A stretch of 12,843 nucleotides of DNA, taken from the NCBI GenBank assembly GCA_964503685.1, contig CAZDAW010000104.1, positions 1-12,843 on the forward strand, written 5' to 3'. This DNA comes from CAZDAW01 sp964503685. GTDB taxonomy: Bacteria > Chloroflexota > Anaerolineae > Anaerolineales > Anaerolineaceae. Below are positions 1 through 5,434 of this stretch, one piece after another; position 1 is the stretch's first letter; every line of letters begins with the position of its first letter. Under the pieces are notes generated by a model. That model was given only the letters and a program-made list of their open reading frames with translations. It did not search any database and was not told the DNA's origin. The position numbers and the translations under genes are program-made.

Positions 1-31
1 CGCTCCCCACACGGGGAGCGTGGATTGACAC
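1..31 (+). repeat. Variant first CRISPR repeat in the window
   Basis: This copy begins at the third base of the repeat because the window cuts it. It ends in GACAC where all other copies end in GAAAC, a single A-to-C change two bases before the spacer. The change lies in what would be the 5' handle of the crRNA for spacer 1 (32-67). It may be a point mutation inside a longer array or a sequencing difference. A degenerate repeat normally marks the leader-distal end, but by repeat orientation this is the leader side. Confidence 0.85.
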
Positions 32-118
32 ACTCGGTGGTCGAACTCCCATGTACCCTTGCATCCAGTCGCTCCCCACACGGGGAGCGTGGATTGAAAC
101 CCAAATGGGAAGAATGAT

Positions 119-138
119 GACATCGTGGACACGATGTC
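119..138. repeat. 20-bp inverted repeat at spacer 2 / repeat 3 junction
   Basis: Arms GACATCGTG (119-127) and CACGATGTC (130-138) are perfect complements around a 2-base centre (GA). The right arm uses the first three bases of repeat 3 (GTC, 136-138), so the dyad is completed by the junction. It may reflect a palindromic protospacer or chance extension. Confidence 0.8.
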
Positions 139-705
139 GCTCCCCACACGGGGAGCGTGGATTGAAACAATATATATATCGGACATGCGTCCAGGTCACG
201 CATCGTCGCTCCCCACACGGGGAGCGTGGATTGAAACTAGGGAATACGGTTATCTCATCATCGAGACAGAAGTCGCTCCCCACACGGGGAGCGTGGATTG
301 AAACTAAAACAGAAAACAGAAAAAAATAAAAAAAAGCCGCGTCGCTCCCCACACGGGGAGCGTGGATTGAAACGTGTATTTTATCCATGCCTCGAATTGG
401 TGGAATGCGTCGCTCCCCACACGGGGAGCGTGGATTGAAACTCCACGCCATAAGTTTTTATCGACACAATACTGCGTCGCTCCCCACACGGGGAGCGTGG
501 ATTGAAACACCGATACGTCAACAGATGCCGTGTCAGGTATTGTCGCTCCCCACACGGGGAGCGTGGATTGAAACTTTGGACTTGCTGATATCAGCTTTGA
601 GCTTACTCGTCGCTCCCCACACGGGGAGCGTGGATTGAAACGTTGATATGGTATCTGGTGATAGAGAGCGTGTAGAGTCGCTCCCCACACGGGGAGCGTG
701 GATTG

Positions 706-721
706 AAACTTGCGCAAGTTT
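706..721. repeat. Perfect 16-bp palindrome across repeat 11 / spacer 11
   Basis: AAACTTGCGCAAGTTT reads the same on both strands. The first four bases (706-709) are the 3' end of repeat 11 and the rest is the start of spacer 11. In the mature crRNA this covers the end of the 5' handle and the seed, and could fold as a 6-bp stem (AAACTT/AAGTTT) with a GCGC loop. Confidence 0.85.
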
Positions 722-784
722 GAAAAGTGGAACCCGATATTGTTTGTCGCTCCCCACACGGGGAGCGTGGATTGAAACAATTAG

Positions 785-812
785 CATTATCATATTAGTA
801 ATTGTGATAATG
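785..812. repeat. Inverted repeat filling most of spacer 12
   Basis: CATTATCA (785-792) and TGATAATG (805-812) are perfect 8-base complements separated by 12 bases, which themselves contain ATTA-G-TAAT. The spacer is AT-rich. The source could be an operator or other dyad in a mobile element, or simply AT-rich DNA. Confidence 0.8.
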
Positions 813-1451
813 GTCGCTCCCCACACGGGGAGCGTGGATTGAAACCTGGTAAGAAGGATAGCGAACAACAACGCCACTCGGTCGCTCCCCACACGGGGAG
901 CGTGGATTGAAACACCTAGCAACACCTTACCACAATGGAAATACCTGGGTCGCTCCCCACACGGGGAGCGTGGATTGAAACACTTGTTGGCAAAGGATTC
1001 TGTCAATGGATGGATTAAGGTCGCTCCCCACACGGGGAGCGTGGATTGAAACAGCTTGGGTAATTTCATTCCCAGTTTTTCGGCTTCGTCGCTCCCCACA
1101 CGGGGAGCGTGGATTGAAACGCTCCTGCTCACCGTATGGAAACTATAAAGGATGGGTCGCTCCCCACACGGGGAGCGTGGATTGAAACAAAGAGCCTCAA
1201 AAACACTAACGGTTGGGACATGTCGCTCCCCACACGGGGAGCGTGGATTGAAACAATACTTCGGAGCGCATTACGTAACGCAATAAGGTAGTCGCTCCCC
1301 ACACGGGGAGCGTGGATTGAAACACCGAAATAACATTTGCGTCCAAAACATTAACGCGTCGCTCCCCACACGGGGAGCGTGGATTGAAACGATTGTAGCA
1401 CTGGCGATCATCGCAGAGCATTATTGTCGCTCCCCACACGGGGAGCGTGGA

Positions 1452-1480
1452 TTGAAACTGGAAACAAAACCTCTGATAAA
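1452..1480 (+). promoter_or_regulatory. Possible araC promoter using the last CRISPR repeat as -35 box
   Basis: The last repeat ends in TTGAAA (1452-1457), five of six matches to the sigma-70 -35 consensus. Seventeen bases further is GATAAA (1475-1480), four of six matches to the -10 consensus. The -10 region also lies in a small dyad, GATAA-AA-TTATC (1475-1486). The predicted start would leave a leader of about 15 bases with room for the GAGGAA ribosome site at 1490-1495. AT-rich DNA gives such matches by chance, so this is tentative. Confidence 0.3.
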
Positions 1481-1500
1481 ATTATCGATGAGGAATTTCC

Positions 1501-2343
1501 ATGAAGCGGGTAAATTCAATCGAGCAGGTTAATGTGCGGCGGTTTCCCGATTTTAATAACATGGAATTGTTGCGCGCCCGTTATCTGGTGCAAAATTTTA
1601 CCCCTCACATGCACGAGCATTTCGCCCTAGGGGTCATTGAAGCCGGCGCGCTGCGTTTTGATTACCGCGGTGAAACATTCACCGCTCCGGCGGGCAGCGT
1701 CAACCTGTGCATCGCCGGTGAGCTTCACACAGGGCACTCGGCTGGCAGCGAGGGGTGGGCATACCGCATGATATATTTCGACCCGGAAGTTTTACACAGA
1801 ACTGCCTGCGAAATTTGCGACCATTCGACGAGCATGCCATACTTTGAAGGCGGCGTCATAAACGATGAAACGCTCGCTTATCTCATCCGTCGCTTGCATG
1901 TAAGGCTCGAACAGGGGAATATTCCTGCATTGGAAAAAGAAAATTGCTTCGACCAGGTATTAACCCGCCTGATCACTCACCACGCTCAACGACCGCCGGT
2001 GTTACGCCCGACCGGTCGTGAGGTTACTGCCGTGATGCGAATCCGCGATTACCTGGAAATGCATTATACCGAGAATGTCACCAGCGCCGATTTATGCCAG
2101 TTGGTGAATCTGAGTCGCTTCCACTTAAATCGCGTATTCAGCCATACTGTCGGCATTCCCCCATACGCATATTTACGCCAGGTTCGTATCAATCAGGCCA
2201 AGAAGCTGCTTGCCCGGGGCGAATCGATCGCCTGGGTGGCCGCGTTGACTGGTTTCGCTGACCAGAGCCATCTCAACCGCTGGTTTAAACGCCAGTATGG
2301 ATTTACCCCCGGAGAATATAGCAACAGCGTCCAATACAAATAG
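1501..2343 (+). CDS. AraC-family transcriptional regulator
   Basis: A 280-residue DNA-binding regulator of the AraC/XylS family. Residues about 25-95 form an N-terminal cupin-like sensor (AraC_binding type) with a His cluster, PHMHEH at 35-40, and a typical GxVNL turn. Residues about 175-280 are the C-terminal domain with two helix-turn-helix units, around 193-213 and 242-264. It ends in the family signature GFADQSHLNRWFKRQYGFTPGEY. Length is normal. The ATG at 1501 has GAGGAA five bases upstream. It lies 42 bp after the CRISPR array and 52 bp before a drug/metabolite exporter in the same direction. Such AraC-plus-exporter pairs usually mean the regulator controls the exporter in response to a small ligand. 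The ligand cannot be told from sequence. Family assignment is secure; the target is an inference. Confidence 0.95.
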   Translation: MKRVNSIEQVNVRRFPDFNNMELLRARYLVQNFTPHMHEHFALGVIEAGALRFDYRGETFTAPAGSVNLCIAGELHTGHSAGSEGWAYRMIYFDPEVLHRTACEICDHSTSMPYFEGGVINDETLAYLIRRLHVRLEQGNIPALEKENCFDQVLTRLITHHAQRPPVLRPTGREVTAVMRIRDYLEMHYTENVTSADLCQLVNLSRFHLNRVFSHTVGIPPYAYLRQVRINQAKKLLARGESIAWVAALTGFADQSHLNRWFKRQYGFTPGEYSNSVQYK

Positions 2344-2380
2344 GTCAAATACGGTTAAGCTACAGGATATCGATTTATTT

Positions 2381-2386
2381 GAGGAG
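2381..2386 (+). promoter_or_regulatory. Ribosome binding site deciding the exporter start
   Basis: GAGGAG directly abuts an in-frame ATG at 2387, too close to serve it. It lies nine bases before an in-frame GTG at 2396, a normal spacing. A further in-frame ATG at 2297 would overlap the end of the araC-type gene and add residues unlike the family. Confidence 0.6.
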
Positions 2387-2395
2387 ATGTCTGTT

Positions 2396-3436
2396 GTGAA
2401 TAATCGTTACCTGGCTTATATCAAGCTGACCCTGGCAATGGCAATCGTGGGCAGTTCGGTGGTCGTTTCTAAATTGGTGGTCGCCAGTTTCCCTGTATTC
2501 CTGGCGTCGGCGCTGCGTTTCGGGCTTGCATCCATCATCCTGTTGCCATTATTTTTCTGGTGCGAAAAACGCCTGCCGCCTATTACACGACGAGATTGGA
2601 TGTTGATCTTTTTACAGACGTTCTGCGGCGTTTTCCTCTTTTCGGTTTTCTTATTGTACGGTCTCAAGCTGACCAGCGCCGCCGAGAGTGGAATCATTAC
2701 CAGCAGCACCCCGGCGGTATTGGGGTTGATTTCTTTTGTTTTTCTCAAAGACCGCCTGACGCTTAAAAAAGGTCTGGGTATTGTCATGACGTTGTGCGGC
2801 GTTCTGGCGATCAACTTGATCGGTATGGTTCCCGGCGAGGGGCGCGGCGTCAATCCCTGGCTGGGCAACCTGCTCGTCTTTGGCGCAGTCATCGGCGAGG
2901 CGCTTTTCTCGACTTTTCGTAAACTCATTTCTCCGAGAATCAGTTCTCTGGCGATCACGACGCTGATGAGCGTCATCGGGTTCATATTGTTTCTGCCCTT
3001 CGCCCTCCCCGAGGCGATTGTCTTCAACTTTTTGCGGACAACGCCCGTTGATTGGTCGCTGGTTCTTTACTGCGGCATCGTTGTCACGGTGATCGCTTAT
3101 TTGCTCTGGTTCAGCGGATTAGCGGAAGTTTCGGCCAGCACAGCCGCGGTGTTCACCGGGGTCTGGCCGGTGAGCGCGGTTGTGCTGTCTTACCTCGTTC
3201 TTAAAGAACCTTACAGCCCTTCCCACCTATTGGGGATTATCTGCGTGTTGGGTGGAATTAGTCTGATTGCCCTGGATTCACGCCCGGCGGCTAATACGCA
3301 TAGTGATACATCTCATTTCTCTTTCCCCAGCCTGAGCAGCTTCAAGCCGGTCTGGAGATACCAGACCAACAGGAAGACGGAGGAGATGGGTACAGGGATG
3401 AATGTCAACGCCGGGGCAAAAATTAAAAAAGGATAA
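2396..3436 (+). CDS. EamA/DMT-family permease (RhaT-like exporter)
   Basis: An inner-membrane carrier of the drug/metabolite transporter superfamily, with about ten hydrophobic helices in two EamA repeats. The first repeat covers roughly residues 10-145, including the typical PVFLASALRFGLASIILLP stretch, and the second roughly 160-295, including VFTGVWPVSAVVLSYLVLKEP. Members export amino acids, nucleobases or other metabolites; the substrate is unknown here. I chose the GTG start (346 residues) for its ribosome site; ATG 2387 would give 349. The family domain ends near GGISLIALDSR, coded up to about 3281. About 50 further polar residues follow, and their last 124 bp are the antisense of the convergent membrane-protein gene. 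This tail is unlike the family and probably arose by loss of the original stop. It is probably co-regulated with the upstream AraC-type gene. Confidence 0.92.
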   Translation: MNNRYLAYIKLTLAMAIVGSSVVVSKLVVASFPVFLASALRFGLASIILLPLFFWCEKRLPPITRRDWMLIFLQTFCGVFLFSVFLLYGLKLTSAAESGIITSSTPAVLGLISFVFLKDRLTLKKGLGIVMTLCGVLAINLIGMVPGEGRGVNPWLGNLLVFGAVIGEALFSTFRKLISPRISSLAITTLMSVIGFILFLPFALPEAIVFNFLRTTPVDWSLVLYCGIVVTVIAYLLWFSGLAEVSASTAAVFTGVWPVSAVVLSYLVLKEPYSPSHLLGIICVLGGISLIALDSRPAANTHSDTSHFSFPSLSSFKPVWRYQTNRKTEEMGTGMNVNAGAKIKKG

Positions 3437-4074
3437 TAGGCCAGGCCGAAACTGTTTGCTAGTATCCCCATCCATGCGCAACTTCTGCTAAAAACTTGGC
3501 TGTGCAGCATCAGGATCGAAAGGATCAACCCGCTGAATGAGACGAGCAGGAAGCTCACATAGAGGCCGGCTCCCGAATAATTGTTGCCCTGATGGATGGT
3601 TAATGCTGCCTGGCCGACTGAAAGGAGAGTTGCCCGTTGACCAGCGTCAGTCGTTGCCGCGTATTGATTGCTGAGGGCAAGCAAATTGAATGCCTGATGG
3701 GTTGCGAAGTAGGTCGTTACCCCGCTGATGGTTGTGATCACGGTAATGGCTGCCAGAGAAGGATTGGTTCGCCACAGGGCGGCGCATATCGCCACGAAGA
3801 TCAGACCCACCAGGGCGTAGTTGATCAGATCGGAGAGGTTAAGCAGGATCAAACTGAGCAGGGTGTTTTCTTTCAAGAGAGCAAACCAGTCGCTGATTGC
3901 AGCGGGGGCGGTGAGGGGGCCGGTCTTGATCATCTCAATTCCCCTGAGCAATCCGTATTCGGCGTCGAGGTTCCTGCGGAAGATCGCGGCAGCGATCAGG
4001 GCAGCCGCCCCGCCGATTTTGTAGAGCGGCTGCCAGATATTTTCAGCGATTTTGGTTTGAGGCGGTGGATTCAT
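3313..4074 (-). CDS. DUF4386-like multi-pass membrane protein
   Basis: A 253-residue integral membrane protein with about six hydrophobic segments. They lie near residues 18-32, 70-97, 105-125, 165-190, 195-215 and 220-245, with a short basic C-terminus (LKLLRLGKEK). The pattern resembles DUF4386 proteins, including the FSRSCAWMGILANSFGLAYY turn late in the protein, but I call this from memory of the family and its function is unknown. Its start overlaps the stop of the upstream membrane gene by four bases (ATGA), so the two are almost certainly co-translated as the last genes of a three-gene unit. Its 3' 124 bp lie opposite the exporter's end. No terminator was seen between the convergent genes. 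Confidence 0.82.
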   Translation of the reverse strand: MNPPPQTKIAENIWQPLYKIGGAAALIAAAIFRRNLDAEYGLLRGIEMIKTGPLTAPAAISDWFALLKENTLLSLILLNLSDLINYALVGLIFVAICAALWRTNPSLAAITVITTISGVTTYFATHQAFNLLALSNQYAATTDAGQRATLLSVGQAALTIHQGNNYSGAGLYVSFLLVSFSGLILSILMLHSQVFSRSCAWMGILANSFGLAYYPFLIFAPALTFIPVPISSVFLLVWYLQTGLKLLRLGKEK

Positions 4075-4727
4075 TTCGCCTGATTTCCAAACGGTCGCGA
4101 TTGAGAACGAAGTGAGTCGTGGGCAAGCCCGGAGAAGATCGTCAACCCCAGGAAAGCAAGGGCGGTGAGAATAATGGTATAAGTCAGTGGCTCGCTATCC
4201 ACACCGAAGAAATAGCCGAGGATGTTGACTCCAGGGAAGAGCATCAACCAGGCGGTAATAGCGATGCTGAATATCCAGGGCCAGGCATTTCCCAGTAATC
4301 GGCGCAAACCGGAAGGCTGCGTATAGGCACTTTCTTTTATTGAGGATTTGTTGAGCCGGGTTGCCAGGAGCCCGATGGAGAAGGCGAGAATAGGAGGGAT
4401 GATACCGCTTCCGGCAAGTAACATGGCGATGGATAGCAAAATAAGCGCCGTACTGCTGCCCTTGCGTTCCGCAAAGAAAAGGGCGCAAACGATGAAGGCG
4501 GTGGAAAAGAGAATGGCCAGAATGCCGGTGATGAGCAAGTCAGGAATGACCGTCAGCGCCGGTTCCCCGGATACACTGCTGAAAAATCCTGAATCAGGCC
4601 AGGAAAGGATCATGATCCCGGTGGGTGCAACGTTGCCCTGTAGAATTTCACCGATACCATGCTCGATCCCCGCTAAACCCATCAGCGTGCCAAAAAAAGT
4701 GACTGTTGTTTTGACTGCGTTTTTCAT
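4071..4727 (-). CDS. Multi-pass membrane protein of unknown function
   Basis: A 218-residue protein with about five hydrophobic segments, near residues 7-25, 62-88, 92-115, 148-168 and 182-205, and a polar tail (HDSLRSQSRPFGNQAK). The N-terminal stretch GLAGIEHGIGEILQGN, followed by a MILSWPDSGFF element, looks conserved-protein-like, but I do not recognise a named family. Its ribosome site GAGGAAA overlaps the stop codon of the flavodoxin gene (gap of 9 bp), and its own stop overlaps the start of the DUF4386-like gene. Translation of all three is therefore likely coupled, which suggests the two membrane proteins work with the flavodoxin-like protein or with each other. Real gene: confident; function: unknown. 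Confidence 0.85.
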   Translation of the reverse strand: MKNAVKTTVTFFGTLMGLAGIEHGIGEILQGNVAPTGIMILSWPDSGFFSSVSGEPALTVIPDLLITGILAILFSTAFIVCALFFAERKGSSTALILLSIAMLLAGSGIIPPILAFSIGLLATRLNKSSIKESAYTQPSGLRRLLGNAWPWIFSIAITAWLMLFPGVNILGYFFGVDSEPLTYTIILTALAFLGLTIFSGLAHDSLRSQSRPFGNQAK

Positions 4728-4736
4728 TCGGTTTCC

Positions 4737-5282
4737 TCATCTTGCCAGGACCGGCTGTTCGTTGAGTAGGGTAGTGGAAAGTTGGGTAGCCAGGTTGTCT
4801 GCCCAGGCGCGGATGGCGTCCCAATCTCGCAAATCGGTAGGAGGCATTTGGCGCAGAGCAGGGATTAAGCTATAGGGCAGGCGCAGTTTAGCGGGGTCGA
4901 ATCTGCCGCCAAAGATTTGCACGGATAACGGCTTGAGCCACCGAAATTTGGCCAGGGTTTCATCGAATTTGACGCGCACTTCCTGCCATTCATCTTCTGT
5001 CGCAGCGCCAAAGGGGCCTCCGGCGAAGATGGCTATTGGTAAATCACTGGCGAGAACGGTTTGATAACGCGTCAGAAAGCGGAGCGCATCTTTGTGCCAC
5101 TTGAAGATATAGATTGGCGCACCCAGTAATACGGCGCGGTACCCGGTGAGCGAGCGTACGCTGCGAATGGCCTGCAGATCAACGGCCAGCCCGCGCTTGC
5201 GCAGCGTCTCGGCAATCACACCGGCGATTTCTTCTGTAGAGCCGTGGGTCGTTGCATAGGTTACGAGAATTTTATTTTCCAT
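4737..5282 (-). CDS. Flavodoxin-domain protein (HemG/MioC-like fold)
   Basis: A 181-residue cytoplasmic protein that probably binds FMN. The N-terminal beta strand ILVTYATTHGSTEEIA (residues 5-20) carries the flavodoxin phosphate-binding loop T/S-x-T-x-G-x-T. A second strand-loop, AVLLGAPIYIFKWHKDALRFL (residues about 51-71), and a third, IAIFAGGPFG (about 83-92), line the flavin site in this family. This arrangement and size fit the flavodoxin domain proteins related to protoporphyrinogen oxidase HemG. Nothing in the window supports a heme role, so I leave the function as electron transfer or flavin-dependent redox. It is first in a leftward three-gene unit. AGGAAG (complement of 5294-5299) lies 11 bases before the ATG. 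It diverges from the LAL regulator across 152 bp. Confidence 0.88.
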   Translation of the reverse strand: MENKILVTYATTHGSTEEIAGVIAETLRKRGLAVDLQAIRSVRSLTGYRAVLLGAPIYIFKWHKDALRFLTRYQTVLASDLPIAIFAGGPFGAATEDEWQEVRVKFDETLAKFRWLKPLSVQIFGGRFDPAKLRLPYSLIPALRQMPPTDLRDWDAIRAWADNLATQLSTTLLNEQPVLAR

Positions 5283-5352
5283 TTCTATTTGTTCTTCCTT
5301 TTATTTACAAAATATTGAATATCTGTTGATTACTTCGCTTTCTATATTAGCG

Positions 5353-5399
5353 ATAACCCATCTCTTTCGTCATCTATCGAAAGATAGATTGCAGGTTAT
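5353..5399. promoter_or_regulatory. Nested dyad in the divergent intergenic region
   Basis: Inner arms ATCTATC (5372-5378) and GATAGAT (5383-5389) are perfect complements around GAAA, a stable GNRA-type loop if transcribed. Outer arms ATAACC (5353-5358) and GGTTAT (5394-5399) enclose it. The element sits between the flavodoxin unit and the LAL gene. It could be a regulator site serving both directions or a 5'-leader hairpin of the LAL mRNA. It lacks a T-run, so it is not an obvious terminator. No convincing -35/-10 pair was found in the 152-bp region. Confidence 0.5.
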
Positions 5400-5434
5400 A
5401 ACTGTGCGACCGAATCCGAGTAGAATTAATAACG

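Larger units (their letters stand above)
1..1458 (+). CRISPR. Type I-C-like CRISPR array, 22 repeats and 21 spacers (left end outside window)
   Basis: Repeats are 33 nt: GT, an 8-base arm CGCTCCCC, loop ACAC, the complementary arm GGGGAGCG, then the tail TGGATTGAAAC. They start at 1 (partial), 68, 136, 205, 272, 341, 409, 476, 542, 609, 677, 746, 813, 881, 949, 1020, 1088, 1156, 1222, 1291, 1358 and 1426. All full repeats read as identical. The 21 spacers are 33-38 nt, mostly 34-36, and none is duplicated. The hairpin plus the ATTGAAAC end is the hallmark of type I-C repeats, whose precursor is cut by Cas5d to leave an 11-nt 5' handle (here TGGATTGAAAC). That convention puts transcription on the plus strand with the leader to the left, outside the window. 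Only 42 bp separate the last repeat from the next gene, so a leader on the right is unlikely. No cas gene is visible, so the subtype rests on the repeat alone. Confidence 0.98.

Noticed and set aside
1271..1278. TTACGTAA palindrome in spacer 19
   Set aside because: Eight bases is too short. The outer GCG/CGC pairing needs a two-base bulge, so it is weaker than the dyads reported.
1391..1425. Possible self-targeting by spacer 21, which shares CTGGCGATCA with sites near 2805 and 2949
   Set aside because: The match is only about ten bases long, which is expected by chance.
51..1439. Many short open reading frames with recurring peptides such as SLPTRGAWIET or FQSTLPVWGAT
   Set aside because: They are translations of the 33-nt CRISPR repeat, which is a multiple of three and lacks stops in several frames. 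They are not genes.
1459..1500. CRISPR leader on the right side of the array
   Set aside because: Only 42 bp are available before a well-supported gene, and repeat orientation places the leader on the left.
2297..2395. Longer exporter start at ATG 2297
   Set aside because: It would overlap the end of the AraC-type gene, has no ribosome site, and adds polar residues not expected in the family.
2416..3027. 203-residue minus-strand frame opposite the exporter
   Set aside because: It is a shadow of the EamA gene with a Lys/Arg/Pro-rich composition and no recognisable domain.
3637..4083. 148-residue plus-strand frame opposite the DUF4386-like gene
   Set aside because: It is antisense to a convincing membrane protein, its composition is not protein-like, and there is no ribosome site.
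5315..5348. Promoter for the LAL gene from TTGAAT or TTGATT with TATATT
   Set aside because: The spacings of 22 and 11 bases do not fit a sigma-70 promoter.
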